From Acinetobacter seifertii (GTDB lineage: Bacteria; Pseudomonadota; Gammaproteobacteria; Pseudomonadales; Moraxellaceae): a stretch of DNA of 64,000 nucleotides. The notes under the pieces are model-generated. The model was not told the origin of the DNA, searched no databases, and was given only the letters and a program-made list of their open reading frames with translations. Positions 38,151 through 48,050 of this stretch are shown here, piece after piece (the first letter of the stretch is position 1; each line of letters starts with the position of its first letter). Location: assembly GCF_000368065.1 (NCBI RefSeq), contig NZ_KB851199.1:330609-394608 (forward strand), in the 5' to 3' direction. The position numbers and the translations under genes are program-made.

Positions 38151-40242
38151 GCGCTGTGGCTCCTGTAAGCGTACGATCTGCATTCATTTGGTTTGATGAA
38201 ACATGACACATGCTATAAGCAATATTATTTAGTGAAATAAATAATCTTTGGCGAATAGCCATATCTTCTATATTTGAAGCAAGCTGTTTTAGTTCAAACA
38301 AAGTCTGATGAATATGTTGTATTAATACATCTGCTTCATCTTTTTCATTCTCTTTAGCTCTAAATAGCTCATCTAAATCTTGTTGCAAACGCCCAATATG
38401 ATGCGCCAGTTCTGAAGATGACTGAACCTGATTTGCTAACTCTTGCAAACGGGTTAAATCAACAATTGCACTTGATTCAACAAGTGCCTGATGAATTGAT
38501 TTTTTAATCTCTTCTGACTGAACCATTTTGGTATTTAAAACACCTACACGGTCTAACATCGCACGCAAATGAACTTTGAATTCAATACCATAAGGAATAT
38601 AAATTGCTTGGCGCATCGCGCGATAATGTAAAGCCAGAATACGATTTGCACTGGTATCGGGTGACATAGCACGTACAACATCTATCACAATGAGAGATAC
38701 CAATACACCCATGACCATACCAAATGAACTGTCTAGGTAAGACACTGCATCCATGCTATAAGCATTGTGCAAGTTCAGACCCATCATGGTATTAATACCG
38801 AGCACCATACCCACAGGCATGAGTGCCTGATTTGCCATCATAGAAACCGCAAATAAGAACATCGGTAGTAAAACGAGTCCAAGCTCCCAAAATGTAGTGA
38901 CATGAGGGAAAACACCAAAAGCATAAATAAACACTAAAACAGCTGATGCCACACTTCCCCATATAAAAATACGTAAGACAGGAACAGGATTATCTAAAGC
39001 TGTTAAAATACAAGCAGTTACTGCACCAATCTGTGCCATCATAAATCCAGCCTTCCAGCCAGACAGAATCCACACACCTGTCACAATAAATGTAATGAGT
39101 ACCGCACTAATACCACCTCTGACCGCTACCCCGTGATCTCGGTGTAAACTTGGATATTTAGTTGTCATTGGGGTAATGTTATCTGGTATCTCTTTATTAC
39201 CCTGCTTGATGCGTTGCCATAAAACTTTTACAGCTAAAACATTACTAATAAAGTGGCGGACATCCATTTTCATGGCAGCCAATAAAACTTGCTGATGTTC
39301 AGAAGCCGAGTCATTTAAGTTCAAAAAGTCATTTTCAAACTCAGCAGGTAACTGCAAAACATTTTCATCAGTCATCTGGTCTTTTTGTTCGAGAAAATGA
39401 ATTACATGACCTGAAAGCTGTTTTAATTTGTCCGCATGACTTTCAATAAAATTAAGTTCTTGTAACTGTTTAATTCGCTCGGACAAAGCAACTAAGTTTG
39501 CAACTACCATCGACATTTGATGGAGCATTTCTTGTAAAGGCTTGGTCATGCCATGCAATTCACCTTTTTCATAGCTCAAGTGAACTGCCAAAGCATGAAT
39601 ATCAGTTGTATCACGAGTAATTGCGGCTAAAAGCTGTGTATTGTTTTGCTGCTGATCTGCATTTAATAAGTTTGCAAACAGACTCTCGGTATCTTTGAGT
39701 GTTTTAGTTACACGCTGCTTAATGGCTGAACCAATATGCATAGGCAAAATAGTTGCGGAAACCACTGCACTTGAAATCACACCAATTGAAATCTCAAGTA
39801 CACGCGCCAAAGCAATATCAAAAATATTGTACTGATCAATATAAGTAATCGCGTTGTACGCAATCATTGCAGTTGAATAACCCGCCAGCATAAATGCATA
39901 ACTACGAGGCGTCCGGTCGAGTAAGGATACATAAAGCGCAAAGCCCACCCATAGTGATAACACCACCGTAAAGATCCACGGCGTATTAATCAGATGAGGC
40001 GTGATTGTTAATGCAACAATGGCGCCACCCACCGTCCCTAAAACACGATAGACACACTTAGACGACACCATACCCGAATAAGGGTTGGCGATAATCAAGA
40101 CAGTACCGATCGACCACATTGGATTAATCAGGTCTAATTCAAACGAGACAAATAATGCCAACATGCCGGCAATAAATGTCTTTATTGCAAAAATTAGATC
40201 AAGCTTACTCGGGCGAAAAGCCAGTATTTGCTTTAATAACAT
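38143..40242 (-). CDS. FUSC-family inner-membrane efflux protein (AaeB-like)
   Basis: This 699-residue protein has two clusters of about six membrane helices (about 10-170 and 375-525) separated by soluble, partly coiled regions. That is the fusaric acid resistance/AaeB layout. It is the likely transporter of a tripartite-like pump with the downstream DUF1656 and HlyD proteins. It is the first gene of the operon and faces an IclR regulator across a 494-bp control region. The substrate is unknown; aromatic acids are the best guess from homologous systems. Confidence 0.88.
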   Translation of the reverse strand: MLLKQILAFRPSKLDLIFAIKTFIAGMLALFVSFELDLINPMWSIGTVLIIANPYSGMVSSKCVYRVLGTVGGAIVALTITPHLINTPWIFTVVLSLWVGFALYVSLLDRTPRSYAFMLAGYSTAMIAYNAITYIDQYNIFDIALARVLEISIGVISSAVVSATILPMHIGSAIKQRVTKTLKDTESLFANLLNADQQQNNTQLLAAITRDTTDIHALAVHLSYEKGELHGMTKPLQEMLHQMSMVVANLVALSERIKQLQELNFIESHADKLKQLSGHVIHFLEQKDQMTDENVLQLPAEFENDFLNLNDSASEHQQVLLAAMKMDVRHFISNVLAVKVLWQRIKQGNKEIPDNITPMTTKYPSLHRDHGVAVRGGISAVLITFIVTGVWILSGWKAGFMMAQIGAVTACILTALDNPVPVLRIFIWGSVASAVLVFIYAFGVFPHVTTFWELGLVLLPMFLFAVSMMANQALMPVGMVLGINTMMGLNLHNAYSMDAVSYLDSSFGMVMGVLVSLIVIDVVRAMSPDTSANRILALHYRAMRQAIYIPYGIEFKVHLRAMLDRVGVLNTKMVQSEEIKKSIHQALVESSAIVDLTRLQELANQVQSSSELAHHIGRLQQDLDELFRAKENEKDEADVLIQHIHQTLFELKQLASNIEDMAIRQRLFISLNNIAYSMCHVSSNQMNADRTLTGATAHG

Positions 40243-40736
40243 GAACTCATCTCAAATACAGATTTGAACTGATGAGCATGCTCCTCAGCGTGCCCTTGCC
40301 TTTTTAAAAAGACAACACGACTTTGTCATTTGCCTTATAGACAAATGAGTTAATGAGAGCATCCTTCAATACAATGATTTTTCCTACATCTTTGCATGAT
40401 ATGCCCAGATGATTTCAGTTTGACCGCTATTTAGGCGACCAAGCTTAGGAAAGGAGAGACATCGAGAAAGCCGGCAGAGTAAACCAATTTCTCGATTAGA
40501 TATTTTGTTGCACAATTTTTTCAAATTAAAGTGATTTAGTCAACTAAAATATCTTTATTTGATAATTTGATATGTTTTTAGTTAATCATATATGATGTAC
40601 GAATCAAGAGAACTTTTCTGATTCTGAGCGTAAAATATTTAAATCAGGTAGTTATCTTGCAATTGAGACAAAGCTTCAATTTTTCTGTTATAAGAACTCA
40701 AGTGTGACTCTTTATTAAGGATACGAATAAGACATC
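40243..40736. promoter_or_regulatory. long divergent control region, efflux operon / IclR regulator
   Basis: This 494-bp region holds no gene. It contains several inverted repeats: CATTTG...CAAATG at about 40328-40348; ATCGAGAAA (40461-40469) with TTTCTCGAT (40488-40496); and a near-perfect 14-bp palindrome TTTAGT-CA-ACTAAA at 40535-40548. The last is a good candidate operator for the IclR protein encoded next to it. Confidence 0.5.
40663..40691 (+). promoter_or_regulatory. candidate sigma-70 promoter of the IclR gene
   Basis: TTGAGA (40663-40668) and TGTTAT (40686-40691) are separated by 17 bp and lie 45 bp before the ATG. Confidence 0.4.
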
Positions 40737-41510
40737 ATGGCAATTTCAAGTTTTGGCAAAATTTTAACCGTACTGGATTTATTTTCAGTTTCACGACCAG
40801 TGATTAATGTCGATATTATTTGCGAAGAACTTGGCTTGTCTAAACCGACCAGCTATCGTTATCTGAAAGAACTCGTATCAGCCGACTTATTAAAACGTAT
40901 TAATGGTACTTCTGGCGATTACACTTTAGGCTCAAAAATAGCAGTTCTTGACTATGTATCCAGAACAACCGATCCACTTGTCCAAATCAGTACGCCGTTT
41001 ATGCGTAATATTGTTGAGCGCACTGAACTTTGCTGTTTACTCACCTATTTAAATGACGACTATTGTATTGATATTCATCATGAAATTTTCAAAGATACAG
41101 AGCTACTTTCATATGGTCGAGGCTGCCCGCGTCCGATCTATGTTGGAGCTTCACCAAAAACAATGGTGTCACATTTAAGTAAACAGCGTATGCATGACTA
41201 CTATGAACGTTTTCAGAATGAGCTATCGCAGTCAGGTTTTGCTCTAGACGAAACAAGCTTTATTCAACGCATGCGTAAAATAAAAAAACAAGGCTTCTAT
41301 TTCTCACAAGGTGAGATTGACCCTAATGTTTCAGGCCTTGCCGTTCCCGTTCGTTTTTCGAGTAAAGAAGTTCCTTTGGCTTTAACATTAGTCGCATCAA
41401 AGAATCGTTTTGACTTTTTAAATATTCAAAAACTGATTGAAATTTTGCAAGAAAATGCTGGATTGATTGAGCAGCGGTTTATGGAACTCTCAGAAAAAGG
41501 TGAGATATAA
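40737..41510 (+). CDS. IclR-family transcriptional regulator
   Basis: The 257-residue protein has an N-terminal winged helix-turn-helix (VDIICEELGLSKPTSYRYLKELVSADLL, about 25-52) and a C-terminal IclR effector-binding domain. It is divergent from the AaeB-like operon, so control of that pump in response to an aromatic or related acid is the simplest inference. E. coli aaeXAB is controlled by a LysR-type protein, so the regulator class differs here. A hairpin terminator follows. Confidence 0.88.
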   Translation: MAISSFGKILTVLDLFSVSRPVINVDIICEELGLSKPTSYRYLKELVSADLLKRINGTSGDYTLGSKIAVLDYVSRTTDPLVQISTPFMRNIVERTELCCLLTYLNDDYCIDIHHEIFKDTELLSYGRGCPRPIYVGASPKTMVSHLSKQRMHDYYERFQNELSQSGFALDETSFIQRMRKIKKQGFYFSQGEIDPNVSGLAVPVRFSSKEVPLALTLVASKNRFDFLNIQKLIEILQENAGLIEQRFMELSEKGEI

Positions 41511-41652
41511 AATAGTATTTTTGATAATTTAAAGTTTTTTTACATTTTTAAGCATTGAAAAAACCAAAATATTCTCATATTATGATTTTAGCACCTATTG
41601 ATGATTCTTTTCATCAGCAGCTCATCAATAGAAGGCTCTCCCTCAGAGGAAT

Positions 41653-41683
41653 AAGCTCATGCAGCCATCATGGGCTTTTTTTC
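41653..41683 (+). terminator. rho-independent terminator
   Basis: AAGCTCATG (41653-41661) pairs with CATGGGCTT (41669-41677, one G-T pair), followed by TTTTTT. It lies 140 bp after the IclR gene and just before the convergent alkB-like gene. Confidence 0.75.
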
Positions 41684-41705
41684 TTGCCTAATTTTTAGCA
41701 AAAAC

Positions 41706-42317
41706 TTATGAAAATTTGAACTGACGGAATGTCAGATTAATACGTGGTTGTAAAATTTTTGTCGAACGATTTAAATGATGTTGCCAATATTGTTGAGTTT
41801 CACCGCGCATCACAATAAGTTGCCCCGGCTGTAACCACATTTCAACTTTTTCTTTAGTGTGAATATGTCTAAAAGAGAACTTTCTGGTCGCTCCAAAACT
41901 TAAAGAAGCAATGGTGGTTGTTCTAGCTAAAGAAACATCTGAGTCGCTATGCCAAGCCATACCTTGCGTTCCATCTTCATAAAGATTGGCTAAGCAAGAA
42001 TTAAATTTTTCTGAAAGAATTTGTTCTACCTGCTGTTTCAGCTTAGCAAGCGCTTTGTCCCACGGCAAAGAATCCCGAAAAACACCAGAATACTTATATC
42101 TATAATGCTCGTCACCATACCAAGCAACTTTGCGGGGAGTAATGAAGTGCTTGCCGTATAACTTCGCTTCATCATGTCGCCATGCCAGATGTTGATACAA
42201 ATACTCAAAATATTTCTCGGCCTCTTCAGCACCTAAAATACATCCATAGTCCTGAACTTCACCATCATAAGGTAATAAATTTTCACAAGGTTCTGGAGAA
42301 AATAAATCTAGAGTCAT
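41706..42317 (-). CDS. AlkB-like Fe(II)/2-oxoglutarate-dependent dioxygenase
   Basis: The 203-residue protein of the AlkB superfamily is of the ALKBH2/3-like bacterial type. The iron site reads WHSDSD (His and Asp), a later His lies in QYWQHHLNRS, and the 2-oxoglutarate-binding Arg lies in PRINLTFR. The nucleotide-flipping region IASLSFGATRKFSFRH is conserved. It likely repairs alkylated DNA or RNA bases. A good GGGGAGA site precedes the ATG. It is transcribed alone. Confidence 0.88.
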   Translation of the reverse strand: MTLDLFSPEPCENLLPYDGEVQDYGCILGAEEAEKYFEYLYQHLAWRHDEAKLYGKHFITPRKVAWYGDEHYRYKYSGVFRDSLPWDKALAKLKQQVEQILSEKFNSCLANLYEDGTQGMAWHSDSDVSLARTTTIASLSFGATRKFSFRHIHTKEKVEMWLQPGQLIVMRGETQQYWQHHLNRSTKILQPRINLTFRQFKFS

Positions 42318-42440
42318 GCAATCTCCCCTTGCTGCTTAGCTATCTCTCAAGCTAACAATGCCAGTTTAGTGCCGTTTTGCCAATGGTATTTACTCATCAT
42401 ACCAATTACGTGAGTTACGCTATTTTTGCGCTTTGCAATA

Positions 42441-42471
42441 AAAAAAGCCTTTCTCAAGGAAAGGCTTTTTA
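42441..42471 (-). terminator. rho-independent terminator of pgsA
   Basis: AAAAAGCCTTTC pairs with GAAAGGCTTTTT around TCAAG, 16 bp beyond the pgsA stop. Tracts on both sides may make it bidirectional. Confidence 0.88.
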
Positions 42472-42486
42472 GAATCTTATTTGGTT

Positions 42487-43074
42487 TTATGGTTGCTTTA
42501 GATATGGCCACGCGGCTTTTAAATAAATAAACATTGACCACAAAGTAAGAATGACTGCTGTATATAACAAAGCATAAGCCAACATTTCTAAAGGCTGCCA
42601 GTTGAGTAAGAACACACTAATCGCAATCATTTGAAATGCAGTTTTATATTTACCTACAGTTGACACTGCTACACTGGTTCGCGCACCCAGTTCTGCCATC
42701 CACTCACGTAGAGCAGAAACAGTAATTTCCCGTGAAATAATAACAATTGCTGCAAAAGCCATCGCAATGGTAGGTTTCCACTGTACTAAAACAATAAGTG
42801 CAGCTGCTACCATGAGTTTGTCTGCAACTGGGTCTAGAAATCGGCCAAATGCTGAAGTCTGGTTTAAAGATCGTGCCAAATAGCCATCAAACCAGTCGGT
42901 TATAGCAGCCAGCACAAAGATCGCAGTCAAGATAATATGACGAGTCATACTTCCTACGTGCTCACCAATACCTATTGCAGGCGGCCAATATGCAATCACC
43001 AAAAATACTGGAATAAGCGCGATACGCGCCAAAGTTAGGATATTTGGGATATTCAGGATTCGCCCTGTGGTCAT
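42487..43074 (-). CDS. pgsA: CDP-diacylglycerol--glycerol-3-phosphate 3-phosphatidyltransferase
   Basis: This 195-residue membrane enzyme makes phosphatidylglycerol phosphate. The CDP-alcohol phosphotransferase motif DGX2ARX8GX3DX3D is fully visible in DGYLARSLNQTSAFGRFLDP plus the following VADK. Five to six transmembrane helices are apparent. The family start NIPNILTLARIALIP supports the ATG at 43074; the frame opens 57 bp earlier but that part is unlike the family. It lies downstream of uvrC with a thioesterase gene between them. Confidence 0.93.
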   Translation of the reverse strand: MTTGRILNIPNILTLARIALIPVFLVIAYWPPAIGIGEHVGSMTRHIILTAIFVLAAITDWFDGYLARSLNQTSAFGRFLDPVADKLMVAAALIVLVQWKPTIAMAFAAIVIISREITVSALREWMAELGARTSVAVSTVGKYKTAFQMIAISVFLLNWQPLEMLAYALLYTAVILTLWSMFIYLKAAWPYLKQP

Positions 43075-43192
43075 AAACACCGCCAATTTAGTCTTCACGC
43101 ATCTTTTAACAGACAAAGACACATACTTCAATATTGTATCTATCTGTAACAGTCACTTTATACGAAATATGTGAATCGAGAAAGTAGATTGC

Positions 43193-43987
43193 TTAGGTAA
43201 ATACCGTAACAGTTTGCCTCAAAATTGCAATTAAATGATCACTTTGATTCCAAAGATATGCATATTCTGTTGAGTAACCTTCACTTGCATATTCTGTGGC
43301 GACTTTATATTTAAACCAGTCACACAATTGATGCTGGACTGGGTTCACATACGTAATGTGCCACGTTAAAGAACTTGCAGGTGCAACTTGCTTAAACATT
43401 GGCAATACACCCGGCGGCCAAATATCCATGAGAACAATCAAATCAGGCAATGTAAGTTGACGATTTTCATGTTGCTCTGGTGAGAACCTTGACCAACCAC
43501 CAAAGTCTGGATGCTCACTTGCTGTCACCGGATAATTACCCTCAGCCCAACACACTTCAAAGTGCTGAAAGCATTCAGGCATATGCTGACCAAAAGGAAT
43601 GACAGATAAATTTTCAGGTTGTACATACGTAGGAGCAACGGGTTCTTGTTTGACCTCAATACTCGATGCGCGAGATGCCCCAAAACTTGCAACCAAAATG
43701 GTTTGCACTGCATCATCTTGCCATAAACGTGCCTCAAGCGTAGTGACTGACTTCCCCTCTCTTAAAACTTCAATAGTCAATCGGGCAGAGCCTTGCTGTA
43801 CAGGCCCCACAAAAGTAACACTACAACTTAATAATCTTTTATTTGAATCTTGAATATGGGAGCATGCTTTTTGCATTAATAGCCCAGCAACAAGGCCCCC
43901 AAAAACCGTACGGCCCTGTAACCATCCTGCAGGTATATCAATCCATTCATTTTGTTTTACATCTTCAAATAGTTGTAATAATGACAT
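43193..43987 (-). CDS. acyl-CoA thioesterase-like protein (double hot-dog)
   Basis: The 264-residue protein resembles TesB/4HBT-like thioesterases with two hot-dog domains. The N-terminal segment TVFGGLVAGLLMQKAC corresponds to the hot-dog helix, and LPDLIVLMDIWPPGVLP to the second domain. Substrate length is not readable. It is on the same strand between uvrC and pgsA, with gaps of about 120 bp on each side, so a shared transcript is possible. Confidence 0.8.
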   Translation of the reverse strand: MSLLQLFEDVKQNEWIDIPAGWLQGRTVFGGLVAGLLMQKACSHIQDSNKRLLSCSVTFVGPVQQGSARLTIEVLREGKSVTTLEARLWQDDAVQTILVASFGASRASSIEVKQEPVAPTYVQPENLSVIPFGQHMPECFQHFEVCWAEGNYPVTASEHPDFGGWSRFSPEQHENRQLTLPDLIVLMDIWPPGVLPMFKQVAPASSLTWHITYVNPVQHQLCDWFKYKVATEYASEGYSTEYAYLWNQSDHLIAILRQTVTVFT

Positions 43988-44107
43988 GCATATCCCTAAG
44001 TCATGTGCGTGATTAGAAAGTATCTTTCATTATTTTGACCATCATGTGAATGGTCATTCAGCTATTAATTTACGAGCGCTTTTGTCACTCAAATTTTAAA
44101 TACGTGG

Positions 44108-45916
44108 CTACTCATGCAAAATTTTATAAATTGTTCTTGCCATCACTTCACCTAAGCCCGGCACGACTGTCAGTTCTTTTTCCGATGCTTTTAACACGCC
44201 TTGAATCCCACCAAAATGTGTTAATAAATCTCGACGGCGTTTAGGTCCTAAGCCCGGAATTGCTTCTAAAACTGAGGTGCTACGGCGTTTATCACGTTTA
44301 GCGCGATGTTTGGTAATCGCAAAACGGTGAGCTTCATCACGGACCTGTTGAATCAAATGTAGGGCTTTATGATCTTCAGGTAACTGAATCTTTGTGCCAT
44401 CAGTAAAATGAAGCGTTTCAAGTCCCGGTTTACGCCCCTCACCCTTTGAGACACCAATCATGAAAGCTTCAAGTCCAAGTTCTTGCATAACTTCCATTGC
44501 CATATGAAGCTGGCCTTTACCACCATCAATTAAAAGCAAATCAGGCAGCATCGCCTTTTTATAGCGACGCGTTAAAGCTTGTCGCATCGCAGCATAATCA
44601 TCGCCCGCAGTAATATCTTGAATGGCAAATTGTCGGTAGTCACGTTTACGCGCACCGCCTTGGTCAAACACCACGCATGATGCGATCGGTGCTTCGCCCA
44701 TGGTATGACTAATATCGAAACATTCGATACGATCAATTGGACGGCCAACCACCTGCTCAAGCTGGTGGAAACGCTCATTGAGTTCTAAGTGGTTACTCAA
44801 CTGCCCTTTAATCGCATGTTGAACATTCATTTCGGCAAGCTCTAACCATTCAGCACGTGTTTCTCGTACACTGCTCTTAATCTGGACTTTCTTTCCAAAC
44901 TGCTGTGCTAAGGCTTCTTCCAACTCTTTACGGTCAGGTAAGGCAGTATTTACAATCAGTTCACTTGGTACTTCATCGGCAACCTGAAAATAAAAGTTTG
45001 CCATAAAGTCACTTAGCATTTGTCCGAGGTCATCACCCAACATATCAGGGAAATAACTTTTACCGCCTAGCATACGTCCATTACGCACATGCATAATCTG
45101 TACACATGTCACACCAGCCTGATAAGCAATTGCCAAAATGTCAGCTTCACCTTTCACTTTGAAAACAGCTTGTTGCGCTTGTACTTCACGAAGCAAAGAC
45201 AATCGGTCTCGATAAAAAACGGCTTTTTCAAATTCAAGATCTGCCGCAGCCTGCTCCATTTTCGCAATCAGTTCTTGGTTTAATTCTTTGGTGTCACCTT
45301 GTAAGAACCGAATACTGTTATTCACATCTTCTTTGTAATCTTCTGGTGAAACCAAGCCTACACATGGGGCCGAACAGCGTTTGATTTGATATTGTAAACA
45401 TGGACGTTTGCGCTGTGAGAAGTAACTGTTTTCACACTGGCGCACATTAAAAAGTTTTTGTAAAACCAGCAAGGTATCTCGCGCACTATAAGCGCTTGGA
45501 TACGGGCCAAAGAACTTCCCAATTTGATGTTTACCCTTGCCACGACCACTGGCAATTCGCGGATACGGCTTATCTGCGGAAACAAAAATATAGACATATG
45601 ATTTGTCGTCTCGCAGCATGATGTTATAAGGCGGACGATGTTGTTTAATTAGGTTTTGTTCTAAAAGCAGCGCTTCTGTTTCTGAACGCGTGACAAGCGT
45701 TTCAATATCATAAATTCTGGCAACTAAAGCCTGAGTTTTTGGATGCTCAATGGTTTTGACAAAATAACTCGATACCCGATTTTTTAGGTTTTTTGCTTTG
45801 CCCACATATAACAACTCACCATCTTTCCCTAGCATTTTATAAACGCCTGGAAGCTGGGTCATATGAGCTAAAATTTTTTCAATATGAGGACGAGCGTTTT
45901 GATTCACTATTGGCAT
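44108..45916 (-). CDS. uvrC: excinuclease ABC subunit C
   Basis: This 602-residue nucleotide excision repair nuclease has an N-terminal GIY-YIG domain ([20 protein letters not shown], about 23-42), a UVR motif ([24 protein letters not shown]), an RNase H-like endonuclease domain ([11 protein letters not shown], then LLIDGGKGQ), and C-terminal helix-hairpin-helix repeats ([31 protein letters not shown]). It makes both incisions around UvrB-bound lesions. Confidence 0.96.
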   Translation of the reverse strand: MPIVNQNARPHIEKILAHMTQLPGVYKMLGKDGELLYVGKAKNLKNRVSSYFVKTIEHPKTQALVARIYDIETLVTRSETEALLLEQNLIKQHRPPYNIMLRDDKSYVYIFVSADKPYPRIASGRGKGKHQIGKFFGPYPSAYSARDTLLVLQKLFNVRQCENSYFSQRKRPCLQYQIKRCSAPCVGLVSPEDYKEDVNNSIRFLQGDTKELNQELIAKMEQAAADLEFEKAVFYRDRLSLLREVQAQQAVFKVKGEADILAIAYQAGVTCVQIMHVRNGRMLGGKSYFPDMLGDDLGQMLSDFMANFYFQVADEVPSELIVNTALPDRKELEEALAQQFGKKVQIKSSVRETRAEWLELAEMNVQHAIKGQLSNHLELNERFHQLEQVVGRPIDRIECFDISHTMGEAPIASCVVFDQGGARKRDYRQFAIQDITAGDDYAAMRQALTRRYKKAMLPDLLLIDGGKGQLHMAMEVMQELGLEAFMIGVSKGEGRKPGLETLHFTDGTKIQLPEDHKALHLIQQVRDEAHRFAITKHRAKRDKRRSTSVLEAIPGLGPKRRRDLLTHFGGIQGVLKASEKELTVVPGLGEVMARTIYKILHE

Positions 45917-46039
45917 GCATGGCTTAATACTGAATACCTAATGTGATGTTTTCATCCTTACTTTTCAAGTGCTTTACTGTGCCAGAACCTAAATTTGACA
46001 AGCGATGACGAAGTAGACCGACAAAGTGTGTCGTAGGTC

Positions 46040-46570
46040 TTAAGAATCGAGACGATAGTAACTATATTTCACGTCTTTTTCTTTATACACCGCATAGGTT
46101 TTTTGACGAAAATCTGAGAACCAGCCATTGCCCGTATAGCCAGCAATATGCCCGTAGGTATGGCCACTGGTACGTTCAATAATATAAATATCGCCTTCTT
46201 GAGGACGGTTGAATGCCGGTTTGATTTTCTTATAGCCATTCTTTTCTAGAGTATGTCCCCAGTCAGATGCAGCCACTGGATGCTTTGAAACGTCTGCACC
46301 AGCCGCTTGTAAAGCAATACGGATATTCTTGGCACATTTTTCTTTACTGTGTTTTGCTGACATGCTTTCAAGTTTGCTTGAGAACTTATGCAGATCGATA
46401 TTTTGGTCTTCTACCTTATGTCTTTTAGAAGCCGATCGGCTATGCTTTTTAGTCTCAGCAGAAGCTTTGTTTAACATCGCTTTCGTTTTTAAGTCACCCT
46501 GAGAACTTTCTTCTTTTCTCAATTTAATATGGTGAACATGTGCATGAGCTACGTGATGAGCATGAGCCAT
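46040..46570 (-). CDS. CHAP/NlpC-P60-like amidase, putative peptidoglycan hydrolase
   Basis: The 176-residue protein has a His-rich start (MAHAHHVAHAHVHHIKL), a basic Lys/Ser-rich middle (about 20-75) and a C-terminal cysteine-amidase domain. Candidate catalytic residues are Cys79 in KCAKNIRIALQAAGA and His141 in YGHIAGYTGNGWFSDFRQ. No Sec signal peptide is visible. The start ATG 46570 has AGTAGG upstream; the frame opens further back only with non-ATG codons. The GHIA-Y-G-W-SDF-Q pattern recalls antibacterial amidase effectors and bacteriocins (from memory). An LprI-like lipoprotein gene lies 226 bp upstream on the same strand. Confidence 0.7.
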   Translation of the reverse strand: MAHAHHVAHAHVHHIKLRKEESSQGDLKTKAMLNKASAETKKHSRSASKRHKVEDQNIDLHKFSSKLESMSAKHSKEKCAKNIRIALQAAGADVSKHPVAASDWGHTLEKNGYKKIKPAFNRPQEGDIYIIERTSGHTYGHIAGYTGNGWFSDFRQKTYAVYKEKDVKYSYYRLDS

Positions 46571-46796
46571 TTTGAAACCTACTTCCGCTAACCAGTCTTC
46601 GAAAAAACGGAGCAATTGTAGAATCAAAATTATGCGTTGGCTTTTAATAGTTGTAACAAATTCCTAGCATTGTGAAATTGGTCACAAAAAAAATTATCGA
46701 ATTTATTCTATAGAAAATCCCTTTCGAGCTTACTATAGATTGGTCAATCCCATCTATTTCAACACGATTGACCAAGCACTTATAGAGGGTTTCAGA

Positions 46797-47840
46797 TTAG
46801 TTTAAATTATTTAAATAAATCGTACGCTCTGCAGTTTTTTGAATAAAGCACTGGGTATATTGCATCTCTTGATTTTGCTTACGCATATCAGCAGTCCAAT
46901 AATCGGATTGCTTCTGGTAAGTTTCTAAGTCCTTTTCAGGAATTTCTTCCACACTTTTTTGTGCCAGTACTTTACATTCAACATCACGTTTTTTAAACCA
47001 ATCTGATTGATCTTGTTTAAATTGAGTTTTTTTATCGGCACCCAATTTATCCCAAGTCAGATTTAAGCGTTCCACTTGCTTCGCTTTGTCGCTATCCAAT
47101 TCTTTTTTACGAACATCCATGGCTTCTTGAGCCAAAGCAGTCTGCTCTTCATTATTTTGTTCAGACATTTGTCGATTTTCTTCAATATTCTCGTCAATCA
47201 ACTCATTTTCTTTAACATAAGCCGCATATTGCACAGCTTTAGTGGCAACAAAAACCAATCCTTCAATCACAGTGTTTTGACTTGGCAAATCAAATACCAA
47301 GCCCTCTTTATCTGTTTTTGTGATGTTATAGAGAAATTCACCTTTCAATTGGTCATTTTCAAGAGTCAAAGATGATTCATTATCCGAAAAATAGTCATTA
47401 AGCGTTTGCGATTCTTCATTAGAGTGACGCAGTTCTTCAACATATGCTTTTTCCGCACGTTTTTGTAAACCTTTAGGAAATGAAACAACTAACTGGCTTT
47501 CACAGCTGAGTTGTGTATTTTTTTGACTTTCATCTTCTAACGGTAAAGTGCGAATATTTTTAATTTCAAACTTCAAACCTTGATTAATTTTATTAAGAAT
47601 ATCAGCATCAACCTGATATTGACTTTGTCTTAAGCTACGTTCGATTTGCTTCAAATATTCTTTTTTCAAAGAGGTTTGAATCTGATTTAAATTGTCAGGA
47701 TGCGTACAGCTCCAATCCGAAATTGCCTCAACTTTTTCTGTTTTTGATTTTGGCTCTGGCTTAGATTTACCACATCCAGTTAATATTACTGCTGCACTGA
47801 ATGTAGTTATTACTAAAGCTTGTTTCATCACCGTATTCAT
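46797..47840 (-). CDS. LprI-like (lysozyme-inhibitor family) lipoprotein
   Basis: The 347-residue protein has a lipoprotein signal peptide with lipobox LTGC (Cys at about residue 23). A helical, charged body follows, then a C-terminal LprI/DUF1311-type region with conserved Trp and Cys residues (RLNLTWDKLGADKKTQFKQDQSDWFKKRDVEC, ending MQYTQCFIQKTAERTIYL). It should be anchored in the envelope. LprI-type domains inhibit lysozymes. Together with the amidase gene downstream, this suggests envelope protection or a toxin-immunity pair; that is inference. A coiled coil is likely around 200-260. Confidence 0.75.
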   Translation of the reverse strand: MNTVMKQALVITTFSAAVILTGCGKSKPEPKSKTEKVEAISDWSCTHPDNLNQIQTSLKKEYLKQIERSLRQSQYQVDADILNKINQGLKFEIKNIRTLPLEDESQKNTQLSCESQLVVSFPKGLQKRAEKAYVEELRHSNEESQTLNDYFSDNESSLTLENDQLKGEFLYNITKTDKEGLVFDLPSQNTVIEGLVFVATKAVQYAAYVKENELIDENIEENRQMSEQNNEEQTALAQEAMDVRKKELDSDKAKQVERLNLTWDKLGADKKTQFKQDQSDWFKKRDVECKVLAQKSVEEIPEKDLETYQKQSDYWTADMRKQNQEMQYTQCFIQKTAERTIYLNNLN

Positions 47841-48023
47841 TTATATTCCACGCAAATTTTTAAAATTTATCAAGTACAAGAAAGGTATATATTTACCAGT
47901 CGCATTATCATCCCAATAATTAATATAAAATTCACCTAAAATTTTAAATAAAATACTCCCCACGCTAATAATCATCGTTTTAAATGCATAAAAATAAATC
48001 TAAATGATTTAAATAATCACAAT

Positions 48024-48050
48024 AAAAAAACGCCCTTTCGGGCGTTTTAA
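48024..48050 (-). terminator. rho-independent terminator of lpxO
   Basis: AAAACGCCCGAAAGGGCGTTTTTTT on the minus strand is a GC-rich stem (CGCCC/GGGCG) with a tight loop. It overlaps the lpxO 3' end. Confidence 0.88.

Noticed and set aside
42347..42541. 64-residue minus-strand frame over the pgsA terminator
   Set aside because: It spans the terminator and the pgsA 3' end in another frame.
46014..46040. Terminator hairpin after the amidase gene
   Set aside because: The stem (AGACC...GGTCT) is interrupted and no T tract follows on the minus strand.
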